A program made the position numbers and the translations under genes. A DNA stretch of 64,000 bases from CAYFLR01 sp964343805 (GTDB lineage: Bacteria; Bdellovibrionota_B; Oligoflexia; CAYFLR01), in assembly GCA_964343805.1 (NCBI GenBank), contig CAYFLR010000011.1:79351-143350 (forward strand). Direction: 5' to 3'. The notes beneath the pieces are model-generated. The model worked only from the letters and a program-made list of their open reading frames with translations. It was not told where the DNA came from and made no database searches. Each line of letters opens with the position of its first letter. Position 1 is the stretch's first letter. Of this stretch, positions 9,164-17,740 are shown one piece after another.

Positions 9164-10375
9164 TTAGTTGGGTAAAATCTCACTCACCAATTCATCATAG
9201 CCAGCCAATGTATGCTCCCAAGTAAAATGATAATCCACATAGCTTTTACCTTGGCGGCCCCATTGTTTGGCGAGCTTTTCTTGTTTGAAGAGTTGTTTCG
9301 TCTTATGAATAAAATCCTCTTTATTCACATAGCAGACCCCGCCTTGGCTCCTGTCTACGTGACCTTTGAGGACGGGGGTATGTTGGTTGACAATCACCGG
9401 CTTATTCATTTTCCAAGCTTCCAGCAGGACGATAGAGAGACTTTCAAATTTGGAAGGCATAGCCAGGCAAGTCATATGTTTATAGAGTTCCCACTTTTCC
9501 TCTTGGCTCACTAAACCTAAATATAAAATATCAGGATGGAGGGGGACTTTCATAATTTCAGGGCCAGCCACCACCAGTTTTTCATTACTCGGGTATTGCT
9601 TTTTATAGCTTATAAAATAGCTAAATAGGTCGGCACAGCCTTTATGTTGATCTATTCGACCAATATAAAACATATAGGGTGTTTTATGGAGGTAATTTCG
9701 AAAGACAATATCGGATGCATGGTTATTGGTTTTTGGCGGAGATGGAATATCTATACCCAAAGCTCTTACAGTATTAGGAAGATCTTGATTATGGAATTGA
9801 CGATGAACAAAATTACGCTCTTCCGGAGTTAGAAAAATCAATCCTCGGGGGATTTGATAGATCTCTTTAAAAAAGGGATGTTTGATTTCCGGCTCATCGT
9901 GGGCTGTACCGATCAGAATAGCTTTGTCTTTGACCAAAGGTAGACCTTTGATTGTAGGATAGTACAGATAGGTAATAAAAATAAAAAGGTCATAATCCTC
10001 TGCTTTAGATTGAATGAAGTTGAGTAGCGAAGGGCAATAAGGCCCTTGAGCATTGATCCATTCCTCATAGAGACGGGGAGGGTGCCACTTAGAGGGAATA
10101 TGTCTAAGAATTCGGTTTAAAACGCGAAAAGACCATTTTTTCCTGGGGTATTCGGTGGGGAAACGGTGGACTTGGTATCCATTTTCCTCGGTGGTGCCAG
10201 GTGCAAATTTATTTTCCCAAGTGACATAATCTTCTGCACAGGTGGTAAGAACATCTACATTCCACTTTCTTGATAATTGGTTGACCAATTCATAGGCCAA
10301 ATACTCGGCACCGCCTCGTATTTCCTCCCCAAAGCGGTGAATCACCAATGCCACTTTCAAAGTTCTTTCATTCAT
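9164..10375 (-). CDS. Glycosyltransferase, GT-B fold (family 1/4 type)
   Basis: A ~403-aa cytoplasmic glycosyltransferase. The N domain shows HRFGEEIRGGAEYLAYELVNQL, the acceptor-side Gly-rich loop. The C domain shows YMFYIGRIDQHKGCADLF and the nucleotide-sugar motif MPSKFESLSIVLLEAWKMNKPVI, with the conserved E-x7-E pattern. The donor and acceptor cannot be told. I chose the ATG at 10375 (MNERTLKVAL); an in-frame TTG at 10414 would add 13 residues. It is divergent from the flippase-like membrane protein, with ~140 bp between the two chosen starts. It probably works in envelope polysaccharide synthesis. Confidence 0.82.
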   Translation of the reverse strand: MNERTLKVALVIHRFGEEIRGGAEYLAYELVNQLSRKWNVDVLTTCAEDYVTWENKFAPGTTEENGYQVHRFPTEYPRKKWSFRVLNRILRHIPSKWHPPRLYEEWINAQGPYCPSLLNFIQSKAEDYDLFIFITYLYYPTIKGLPLVKDKAILIGTAHDEPEIKHPFFKEIYQIPRGLIFLTPEERNFVHRQFHNQDLPNTVRALGIDIPSPPKTNNHASDIVFRNYLHKTPYMFYIGRIDQHKGCADLFSYFISYKKQYPSNEKLVVAGPEIMKVPLHPDILYLGLVSQEEKWELYKHMTCLAMPSKFESLSIVLLEAWKMNKPVIVNQHTPVLKGHVDRSQGGVCYVNKEDFIHKTKQLFKQEKLAKQWGRQGKSYVDYHFTWEHTLAGYDELVSEILPN

Positions 10376-10513
10376 AACAGAAACCAGTGTATTGATTTCC
10401 AGTTTTTTTAGCAATAAGTGATTTACATAGACTCTGATATTTTCTATAAAGCAGCTAATAGTAAAGTAATGATTCTGATTTGATATTCACCTTGCATCAT
10501 ACAGTGATCTAAT

Positions 10514-11518
10514 ATGTCAAAGATTTTAAAACTCTCAGTTGGGATATTGATAAGCGGTCTGTGTTTATGGTTAGCCCTGCGCAATGTCACCTTTGAGCAA
10601 ATTCTTGAAACTTATAGTAATGTTAATGAACACTGGTTGTTCCTTGCTTTTATTGTTTTTAATTTGAATGTCTATCTTAAAGGCTGGCGGTGGAAATTTG
10701 TATTAACCCCCATTCATCAGATCGGTGTCCTTCCTTGCTATTACTTAACCTGCATTGGGGGCTTGATGAACAATATCCTTCCTGCTCGTATGGGGGATGT
10801 TTTAAGAGGGGTGTTTTTACGGAAGTATGCCTTTTCCCGGATTGAAGGCATTGCCACCGTGCTTTTGGAAAGAGTTCTAGATACTGGTACTTTGATGCTC
10901 TTTTTCTGTGGCATTATCTTGTTTGTAGGATTGCCTATTGAAATCCCCGCTTATATGAAGATGGGAGCCATGTGGTTAGGGGCCATCACCATTTTCTTTT
11001 TAGTCTTTTTCTACTGGTGGATTAACAATCCCACCAAAGCGGATCACTTTTTAGATAAGGTACAAAAGATTGTTCCTACTAAATTAAGACCTTTGCTGGA
11101 TAAGTTTGTAGGAAGGATTAATGTGGGATTTGTGGTCTTGTCTCGTCCTGCTGCCTTGCTACGTATTATGGGACTCAATATTTTGATATGGCTCTCCGAT
11201 GCCTTGGTTCCAATGTTTTTACTCTATGCTTTTAATATTTCCCTCCCCTATCATGTCGCCCTCTTTCTGCTTATTGTAGTGGCTATAAGTACAATTGTCC
11301 CGGCGGCTCCTGGGTTTGTGGGTGTGTTTCAATATGTGAGTGTGCTGTTTTTAGTTCCCTATGGTATCGAGAAAGCACAGGCTGTGGGCTTTTCCTTAGC
11401 ATGGAATTTAGGAATTTATCTAAATATGTCTCTCCTCGGTTTTCTTGGCATTTGGCTAGAGAAAATATCCCTGACCGATATCCGTTCTATGTTGCGCTTT
11501 TCTAAAGCTCGTCCTTAA
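10514..11518 (+). CDS. Flippase-like integral membrane protein (LPG_synthase_TM/UPF0104 family)
   Basis: A 334-aa polytopic protein with about eight hydrophobic segments. Motifs typical of the family that includes the MprF membrane domain and AglD/YbhN proteins are RWKFVLTP, GGLMNNILPARMGDVLRG, LLERVLDTGTL and VPAAPGFVGVFQYVS. Such proteins move or modify lipid-linked glycans or lysyl-lipids; the substrate here is unknown. The soluble aminoacyl-transferase domain of MprF is absent. The ATG at 10514 begins MSKILKLSVGIL. The divergent glycosyltransferase supports an envelope role. Confidence 0.8.
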   Translation: MSKILKLSVGILISGLCLWLALRNVTFEQILETYSNVNEHWLFLAFIVFNLNVYLKGWRWKFVLTPIHQIGVLPCYYLTCIGGLMNNILPARMGDVLRGVFLRKYAFSRIEGIATVLLERVLDTGTLMLFFCGIILFVGLPIEIPAYMKMGAMWLGAITIFFLVFFYWWINNPTKADHFLDKVQKIVPTKLRPLLDKFVGRINVGFVVLSRPAALLRIMGLNILIWLSDALVPMFLLYAFNISLPYHVALFLLIVVAISTIVPAAPGFVGVFQYVSVLFLVPYGIEKAQAVGFSLAWNLGIYLNMSLLGFLGIWLEKISLTDIRSMLRFSKARP

Positions 11519-11523
11519 TAATT

Positions 11524-12465
11524 TTAAGAAGAGATATGTTTGGCTGAGGGTCTCACTCGGTCGGAAAGGGCGCGGCTGCGATCTCTTACGATCTCTCTGG
11601 CCACCTCTTTGACGGTTTCTGTGATCCAGTAATTCGCATCTGAATGAGGAGAGTAATCAGCTCGGGCAAAGTGTTGGACTCGGCCTTGATCAGAGAGTTT
11701 TTTCACCTCTCGAAAATGGTTCGATTGCTCAGGATTATAAACTCCTAAAGTGCGACCTCCTTGCTGATTGAGAATGGCAAATACCGGAATGTCACTGGGA
11801 CCATCCGCGATATAAATCATATTGCGAATAGGAACTCTGCGGTCTTCAGGGGCAATAAGATCATTCACTCCGATGGCATTGTCTCGGTTGGCGCCCTTAT
11901 TAATTTCCCAGATGGCTCTGGTTTTGGTGGTATTGTCCAGAAAGTAACTGACCTGAGAAATCTCTTGATCCCCGGGGTTGTCAAAGGGGAGAGTGGCCTT
12001 ACTCACGAAGTTGGGTTCAGCGGGCTCGCCAATAAATTCACAGGCCCAAATATTATCGATATAGGGGGAGATCACACTTCCCATGATCACTTGACGTAGA
12101 CCGGTAGAGACAATGTAATGTTCCAATACAATATTATGCTGCTTGAAGGACTCATCTTCCGCGATGAGATTCTTCATCTGAACAAAAAAATCAGGCAATC
12201 CAGGATAAAACTTAAGCTCTTGGCCAAAGGCTTTGAGCATATTATTACTGAGACCTTTGAATTTTCCATGTTTCACATAGGTGAGCATATGATTCAGGTA
12301 AATGGTGTCTCGGGAAACGGTGAGGTTCTGTTGACCATAAAACTCTTGCAGATGGTCTACTTCATCCCAAAATTGCCCTTCATCCACTTTGAAATATTGG
12401 AAGAGAGGTTTTTGTTGATAGCCGGGAATGAGGGTCTGGTCGAAATCCCAGATCACTGCGATCAC
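11524..12465 (-). CDS. HAD-superfamily hydrolase
   Basis: A 313-aa soluble phosphatase-like protein. HAD motif I is DFDQTL at residues ~8-13, motif II is IVSTGL, and the acidic motif IV is YIADGPSD. A ~100-aa cap lies between motifs I and II. The substrate is unknown; the protein is larger than SerB-type phosphatases. The start is the GTG at 12465, 1 bp after the stop of a 37-codon ORF (12467-12580), and it has no good Shine-Dalgarno of its own, so translation is probably coupled. It is convergent with the flippase-like gene, with 5 bp between stop codons. Confidence 0.85.
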   Translation of the reverse strand: MIAVIWDFDQTLIPGYQQKPLFQYFKVDEGQFWDEVDHLQEFYGQQNLTVSRDTIYLNHMLTYVKHGKFKGLSNNMLKAFGQELKFYPGLPDFFVQMKNLIAEDESFKQHNIVLEHYIVSTGLRQVIMGSVISPYIDNIWACEFIGEPAEPNFVSKATLPFDNPGDQEISQVSYFLDNTTKTRAIWEINKGANRDNAIGVNDLIAPEDRRVPIRNMIYIADGPSDIPVFAILNQQGGRTLGVYNPEQSNHFREVKKLSDQGRVQHFARADYSPHSDANYWITETVKEVAREIVRDRSRALSDRVRPSAKHISS

Positions 12466-12466
12466 G

Positions 12467-12580
12467 TTACCAGTAAATAGAGGTGTTATCGTGATTATTT
12501 AGTACCTCTCCATAATCACTTTGCTCATAGGATCTTGCTGCGGCATCAATGACCTGGCGACGCTCACCATAAGCTCTCAT
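12467..12580 (-). CDS. Short ORF (37 aa) translationally coupled to the HAD hydrolase gene
   Basis: ATG at 12580 behind AAAGAGG with a 5-nt spacer, ending in TAA at 12467-12469, one base before the GTG start of the HAD gene. The peptide begins MRAYGERRQVIDAAARSYEQ, is polar, and has no signal peptide. It may be a real small protein or a translational leader for the weakly initiated hydrolase. No family is recognised. Confidence 0.5.
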   Translation of the reverse strand: MRAYGERRQVIDAAARSYEQSDYGEVLNNHDNTSIYW

Positions 12581-12673
12581 AGCATCCTCTTTGTGTAATT
12601 TTTAAAAGTTCTGAAACTAACCTAACATAGTGAGAGGGGCTTGCCTAGGAGAAATTACCAAGTTTATAATAGT

Positions 12674-13732
12674 CTAAGATGTTTGGTAAAATTCCCTATA
12701 CCATTTGATGAATCTATCTACCCCTTCAGTGACAGGGGTGTCCGGTTTATAACCATGATCGCTTTTTAGGTCTTCTACATCGGCCCAGGTGGCAGGGACA
12801 TCTCCATCTTGCATGGGGAGCATATTTTTCTCTGCTTCTTTGCCCAAGCTCTTTTCAATGGCTCCTATATAGTCCATTAAATTGACCGGAGAGCTGTTTC
12901 CAATATTATAAATCCGGTAAGGTGCCGGAGAGGAGGAGGGGTCTGGATTCATTGGATCCCAATCAGGGTTTCCTTTCGGTGGAGATGCCAATACCTTTAC
13001 AATGCCGGTGACAATATCATCAATATAGGTAAAATCTCTCTTCATCTTTCCATGATTAAAGACATTGATGGGCTTGTTTTCTAAGATGGCTTTTGTAAAA
13101 AGAAAGAGAGCCATATCAGGTCGGCCCCAGGGTCCATAGACGGTAAAAAACCGAAGGCCGGTAGTAGGAATTTGAAAGAGGTGGCTGTATGTGTGGGCCA
13201 TCAGCTCATTCGACTTCTTTGAAGCGGCATAAAGAGAGATGGGGTGATCCACGTTATGATGAGTGGAAAAAGGCATATTTTGATTTAAACCATAGACTGA
13301 GCTGGAAGAGGCATAAGTGAGATGTTTGACTTTAGTCTGGCGGCAACCTTCCAGCAGGTTCATGAAGCCGACGATATTGGCATCCACATAGGCTCGGGGG
13401 TTCTCTAAGGAGTACCGAACTCCAGCCTGGGCCGCTAGATTCACCACACCTTCAAATTCTTCTTGCTTGAAAAGCTTAGCCATCTCATCGGTTTGTTCTA
13501 GCCCCATTTGAACGAATTGATAGGATGGGTGGAGAGTGCTTTTTACTTTTTCACCCAGCTGAATTTGTTCTTTTAAAATTCCGGCTTTAGCCAATCGTCC
13601 ATACTTTAAGTTGATATCATAATAATCATTAATAATATCTAAACCCACTACCTCATGACCTTGCTTTAAGAGGGATTCCACCACAAAAGATCCAATAAAT
13701 CCGGCTGCACCAGTAACAAGGGTTTTCATCAT
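12674..13732 (-). CDS. UDP-glucuronate 4-epimerase (NAD-dependent SDR)
   Basis: A 352-aa extended short-chain dehydrogenase. The NAD-binding motif is VTGAAGFIGSFV at the N-terminus and the active site is YAASKKSNE with SSSSVYG. The stretch LDIINDYYDINLKYGRLAKAG plus GPWGRPDMALFLFTKAIL is typical of the UDP-GlcA to UDP-GalA epimerases (LpsL/Cap1J group). It is the last gene of the ugd-uxs-GT2 operon, 18 bp after the GT2 gene, so its substrate UDP-GlcA is made by ugd three genes upstream. The start ATG may be 13732 or the next codon (MMKTL). Confidence 0.88.
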   Translation of the reverse strand: MMKTLVTGAAGFIGSFVVESLLKQGHEVVGLDIINDYYDINLKYGRLAKAGILKEQIQLGEKVKSTLHPSYQFVQMGLEQTDEMAKLFKQEEFEGVVNLAAQAGVRYSLENPRAYVDANIVGFMNLLEGCRQTKVKHLTYASSSSVYGLNQNMPFSTHHNVDHPISLYAASKKSNELMAHTYSHLFQIPTTGLRFFTVYGPWGRPDMALFLFTKAILENKPINVFNHGKMKRDFTYIDDIVTGIVKVLASPPKGNPDWDPMNPDPSSSPAPYRIYNIGNSSPVNLMDYIGAIEKSLGKEAEKNMLPMQDGDVPATWADVEDLKSDHGYKPDTPVTEGVDRFIKWYREFYQTS

Positions 13733-13750
13733 TTCCTCATGGTTTAAGAA

Positions 13751-14524
13751 TTAACTGTAGAGCCCTTTTTGTTGTAAAAACTTAGAAGGCATAGAGGGGA
13801 GGAGGTAATCCTCTCGTCGGGTCATTATGTTATATTTAAATATACACCAGAGGGCTTCAAAGCCATCTTTGATTCCTATTTTTTTACCTTCTTCATAAGA
13901 GCGTTGATTATAGCTAATAGGAAATTCGTAAATGCGCACATTGAGCTTAGCAACTTTGGCGGTGACTTCCGGCTCAAAGCCATAACGCATACTCTCTAAT
14001 TTGATATTTTGAATGATCTCCCGCCGGAACATTTTATAGCAGGTTTCCATATCGGTGAGACGAATGTTTGTAAGAAAGTTCGAAAAGGTGGTGAGCACGC
14101 GATTCCCTAGGTAATGGTAGTATCTAAATACCTGAGTTCTCATGGGTGAAAAGCGTGAGCCGTAGACAATATCCGCTTCTTCACTCATCATCTTGGGGAG
14201 TAGGGTTAGTATGTCTTGGGGGTCATATTCGGTGTCAGCATCTTGAATCACCACATAGTCGCCAGTGGCTTCTTTGATTCCTTCATGGAGAGCTGAGCCT
14301 TTACCGCCATTGCTGGGCTTGAATACTTTTTTGATGCGGGAATCTTCGGTAGCCAACTCGGCGATGATATCTCGACTTCGATCTTTGGAGCAGTCATCCA
14401 CCATGATGATTTCAATATTGAGAGGGAAATTAACCGAGACAACTCGCTGGTAGAGAGTTTTTAAAGTGGCTTCTTCATTATAGACGGGAATGATTATGCT
14501 GAGTGTTTGATTTTGGGTGTTCAA
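13751..14524 (-). CDS. Family 2 glycosyltransferase (dolichol-phosphate-mannose-synthase-like)
   Basis: A 257-aa GT-A enzyme. SIIIPVYNEEATL at residues ~9-21, VDDCSKDRS and the DxD-type QDADTEYDP match DPM1-like GT2 proteins, which usually transfer a sugar from a nucleotide to a polyprenyl phosphate. There is only weak C-terminal hydrophobicity and no clear membrane anchor. It is sandwiched between UDP-xylose synthase and UDP-GlcA epimerase with 12 and 18 bp gaps, so its donor may be UDP-xylose or a UDP-uronate; this is inference. Confidence 0.87.
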   Translation of the reverse strand: MNTQNQTLSIIIPVYNEEATLKTLYQRVVSVNFPLNIEIIMVDDCSKDRSRDIIAELATEDSRIKKVFKPSNGGKGSALHEGIKEATGDYVVIQDADTEYDPQDILTLLPKMMSEEADIVYGSRFSPMRTQVFRYYHYLGNRVLTTFSNFLTNIRLTDMETCYKMFRREIIQNIKLESMRYGFEPEVTAKVAKLNVRIYEFPISYNQRSYEEGKKIGIKDGFEALWCIFKYNIMTRREDYLLPSMPSKFLQQKGLYS

Positions 14525-14536
14525 TTGAATCCTCTA

Positions 14537-15484
14537 TTATCTCAATAAGGAATTAAAGTATTCTATCGTGTATTTTAGCCCCTCCTCGAGTTGTACAGTC
14601 GGAGAGAAGTCTAACTTCTCCTTAGCTAGGCTAATATCAGGTCTTCGTTTTATAGGATCATCTTGGGGAAGATCTTTAAAGATGATTTTGGAGTTAGAGC
14701 CGGTCAGTTTAATCACCTGTTCTGCTAATTCTTTGATGGTGAACTCGGTGGGGTTTCCTATATTGACCGGACCTACAATCTCCTCTTGTTCCATAAGGGA
14801 AATAAAGCCTCTGATGAGATCGCTTACATAGCAGAAGGATCTGGTTTGAGATCCATCGCCATAGATAGTGATGTCCTGATTTTGTAAAGCTTGAATGATG
14901 AAATTACTCACCACTCGGCCATCATTCATGGCCATACGAGGACCATAGGTATTAAAAATGCGGACCACTCTAATATCTAGCCCATGAGATCGATGGTAGT
15001 CAAAGAAGAGGGTTTCGGCCACTCGTTTTCCTTCATCATAGCAGGAGCGTGGACCAATGGGATTCACATGACCAAAGTAACTCTCTTTTTGAGGGTGTTC
15101 TAAGGGATTTCCATAAACTTCCGAGGTGGAGGCTTGAAAAACTCTGGCTTTACATCTTTTGGCCATACCTAATATATTGATAGCTCCCATTACCGAGGTC
15201 TTAACCGTGGCAATGGGATTTACCTGATAATGGATGGGGGAAGCTGGACAGGCCAGATTGTATATTTCATCTACTTCGATACGGTAAGGGTTTACCACAT
15301 CATGGCGAATAAATTCAAAAAAGTGATTATCCAAAAGGTGGCGGATATTCTCTTTCGATCCAGTAAATAAGCTGTCCATGCAAAGAACATCATAGCCCTT
15401 TTTCAGAAGGGCTTCACAGAGATGGCTGCCGAGAAATCCGGCTCCACCGGTGACCAAAACTCTTTTGCGGGTATGGGCTTTCAT
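14537..15484 (-). CDS. uxs: UDP-glucuronate decarboxylase (UDP-xylose synthase)
   Basis: A 315-aa extended SDR. VTGGAGFLGSHLCE is the NAD site. YNLACPASPIHYQ, ASTSEVYGNPLEHPQ and GPRSCYDEGKRVAETL (catalytic Tyr-x3-Lys within YDEGK) are diagnostic of Uxs enzymes. It converts UDP-GlcA to UDP-xylose with NAD recycled internally. It starts at the ATG at 15484 (MKAHTRKRVLV), 12 bp after ugd, which supplies its substrate, and 12 bp before the GT2 gene. It is a full-length, apparently intact member. Confidence 0.93.
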   Translation of the reverse strand: MKAHTRKRVLVTGGAGFLGSHLCEALLKKGYDVLCMDSLFTGSKENIRHLLDNHFFEFIRHDVVNPYRIEVDEIYNLACPASPIHYQVNPIATVKTSVMGAINILGMAKRCKARVFQASTSEVYGNPLEHPQKESYFGHVNPIGPRSCYDEGKRVAETLFFDYHRSHGLDIRVVRIFNTYGPRMAMNDGRVVSNFIIQALQNQDITIYGDGSQTRSFCYVSDLIRGFISLMEQEEIVGPVNIGNPTEFTIKELAEQVIKLTGSNSKIIFKDLPQDDPIKRRPDISLAKEKLDFSPTVQLEEGLKYTIEYFNSLLR

Positions 15485-15496
15485 AAATAATCCTTA

Positions 15497-16828
15497 TTAA
15501 CTGACATGATCACGGCCTATTGAATAGTAGGTAAAGCCCAATCTTTTTAGTTCGGCTGGATTGTACTGATTTCTACCATCAAAAACCACTGGATTTATCA
15601 ACATTTCTTTCACTCGTTTAAATGAAGGACTGCGAAAGAGAGGCCACTCGGTTACTAAGACCATGGCATCAGCTCCTTCTAGAGAATCATAAGGACTGTC
15701 AAAGTATTTCATGGTTTCACTGGCCGGCAATTCTTTCTGTGTTTCTTCCATCGATTCCGGGTCATAGGCTTGAACAGTGGCACCAGCCTGATGGAGTTTC
15801 TCAATGAGAACTAGTGAAGAGGCTTCCCGCATATCGTCGGTGTTCGGCTTAAAGGCGAGTCCCCAAAGGGAAATAGTTTTTCCTTTTAATTCACCTTTAA
15901 AATGTTGGTCAATTTTCTCAAACATGTACTCTTTTTGCCTTTGGTTGACCTTTTCCACCGCTTCTAAAAGGTGAAAGGGGAGTTCATTTTCCATGGCGGT
16001 ATGGCGGAGAGCACGAATATCTTTAGGAAAGCAAGATCCACCAAAGCCAATACCAGGAAAGAGAAAAGAGCTGCCAATTCGAGAATCAGAGCCCACTGCT
16101 TTTCTTACTTCATCCACATCAGCACCTACTGCATTGCAGAGATTAGCAATCTCGTTCATAAAGGAGATTCGTGTGGCGAGCATGGCGTTAGATGCGTATT
16201 TAGCCATTTCTGCTGATTTAATATCCATACTGATGATGGGACGCCCAGTTCGTACAAATTGAGAGTAGAGTTCCTTCATCAAGGTAGCAGTTCTTACATT
16301 GTCTGTACCGATAACGATACGGTCCGGTTTCATGGAGTCTCTGATGGCATCGCCCTCTTTAAGAAACTCTGGATTGGATACTTGATCAAATTCAAAGTTG
16401 GTGCCTCGCTGCTCTTGAGTCTCTCTAATTGTAGCACGGACCTTCTCTGCTGTGCCTACTGGAACCGTCGACTTAGTGACGATGATTTTATAATCGTTCA
16501 TGTACTCTCCCACCTCTTTAGCTACGGAGAGGACGCATTTAAGATCCGCACTGCCATCCACGTCAGATTGGGTTCCCACTACGATAAAAACAAAAAGAGA
16601 CTCTTCCACTGCTTTTTTAGTATCGGTAGTAAATGAAAGCCTTTCATGAGTGACATTTCTCTTGACCATCTCTTCGAGACCGGGCTCATAGATGGGGATG
16701 ATTCCCTCTCTTAAACCTTCAATTTTGGCTTCATCTTTGTCCACACAGATTACATCATGCCCCATCTCGGCAAAGCATGCTCCACTGACCAATCCAACGT
16801 AACCTGTTCCAATCATGGCGATTTTCAT
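15497..16828 (-). CDS. ugd: UDP-glucose 6-dehydrogenase
   Basis: A 443-aa enzyme oxidising UDP-glucose to UDP-glucuronate with two NAD. GTGYVGLVSGACFAEMGH is the Rossmann motif, STVPVGTAEKV the linker, and FLFPGIGFGGSCFPKDIRAL contains the catalytic Cys (~260). The C-terminal UDP-binding domain has LWGLAFKPNTDDMREASS. It is first in a four-gene operon whose next genes consume UDP-GlcA. About 130 bp of non-coding DNA precede it and should hold the operon promoter; I see no clear consensus boxes. Confidence 0.95.
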   Translation of the reverse strand: MKIAMIGTGYVGLVSGACFAEMGHDVICVDKDEAKIEGLREGIIPIYEPGLEEMVKRNVTHERLSFTTDTKKAVEESLFVFIVVGTQSDVDGSADLKCVLSVAKEVGEYMNDYKIIVTKSTVPVGTAEKVRATIRETQEQRGTNFEFDQVSNPEFLKEGDAIRDSMKPDRIVIGTDNVRTATLMKELYSQFVRTGRPIISMDIKSAEMAKYASNAMLATRISFMNEIANLCNAVGADVDEVRKAVGSDSRIGSSFLFPGIGFGGSCFPKDIRALRHTAMENELPFHLLEAVEKVNQRQKEYMFEKIDQHFKGELKGKTISLWGLAFKPNTDDMREASSLVLIEKLHQAGATVQAYDPESMEETQKELPASETMKYFDSPYDSLEGADAMVLVTEWPLFRSPSFKRVKEMLINPVVFDGRNQYNPAELKRLGFTYYSIGRDHVS

Positions 16829-16959
16829 AAAATTCCTCTGTTCTTAAAGTGACACTTTCCCTTATTATGGGCAAATTAAACCATCACTCTGTCAAAAAAA
16901 GTGATGAAATGCAAGGGGATCTTTGGGGTGTTAGGCTTTTATATCAGGAGGGTTGAGTT

Positions 16960-17691
16960 TTATTTCCAAGTGCCTGATAGCTCTTGGCATCTTTTTTCTT
17001 GGGCTACCTTATCTTCTTCTTCCAGCTCCTGGAAAAAATAGGTATTCATTTTATATCCCTTTGCGCTTTCCACCTCTGTGCATGAGTGTTTGACATTCTC
17101 CGTTGCACAGGTTTCTCCACTTTGCCAGAGACTGCTTCCTTCCAAAAAGGTGCTTTTTACATCATCCACATCGGAGCTAGAGAGGTTGGTAAACCCAATG
17201 CAGTGAGTGTGATTTTCTTTACTTTGAATAGAGGATGAATAGTAATCAATACTCACCTTGATGGTTGTAGGTGCCTTAATTTCTTGAAATTCGCCTTGTT
17301 TAAAGCTTTTGCATACTTTCTCTTTGAGGATTTTATTGGCCGATGTGTCATACACATAGAAATTAAGGTCTCCACTTTGGTTATTATTGCTGTTTTCATC
17401 CGATAAGCAAACTGCAGTGGCTCCTTCATCATTACATTTATCTTCCGACCAGCTGCCTTTCCATTTAAAAAGGTAATCGGACCCTTCTGCTTTTGTGCAA
17501 TCATCTTTGACATTTTCGCTTCTTTCATCTTCAAAATCAAAATAATCTACGCAGACTTTGACCGCTTTGGTTCCAAAGTCCATAGATTGGCCGGTGCAAC
17601 TTCCGGTGATTTCATTATCAGAACTGCCACAATGGATTAAAACAAGCAGAGTAAATAGAATGGCCAGCAAAGACCAACTGAAATTCTTCAT
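16960..17691 (-). CDS. Predicted lipoprotein, Cys-rich, with internal duplication
   Basis: A 243-aa exported protein. The signal peptide ends in a lipobox (LLVLIHC, Cys ~22), followed by GSSDNE. The mature part has two similar halves: VKVCVDYFDFEDERSENVKDDC...GSWSEDKC...AVC and VKVSIDYYSSSIQSKENHTHC...SLWQSGETC...HSC, sharing Asp-Tyr, Ser/Gly-Trp and paired Cys positions that probably form disulphides. The function is unknown. The ATG at 17691 has a strong AAAGGAG. It is followed on the same strand by another lipoprotein gene upstream (17741-18514), with 49 bp between. Confidence 0.8.
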   Translation of the reverse strand: MKNFSWSLLAILFTLLVLIHCGSSDNEITGSCTGQSMDFGTKAVKVCVDYFDFEDERSENVKDDCTKAEGSDYLFKWKGSWSEDKCNDEGATAVCLSDENSNNNQSGDLNFYVYDTSANKILKEKVCKSFKQGEFQEIKAPTTIKVSIDYYSSSIQSKENHTHCIGFTNLSSSDVDDVKSTFLEGSSLWQSGETCATENVKHSCTEVESAKGYKMNTYFFQELEEEDKVAQEKRCQELSGTWK

Positions 17692-17740
17692 AGGAACTCC
17701 TTTAGAATAAGATAAGGATATTATTTTGCAAATTTATCAT

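Noticed and set aside
16829..16959. Sigma-70 promoter of the ugd operon (TTGACA with CATAAT)
   Set aside because: On the minus strand TTGACA is followed by CATAAT only after ~20 nt, too long for a confident call.
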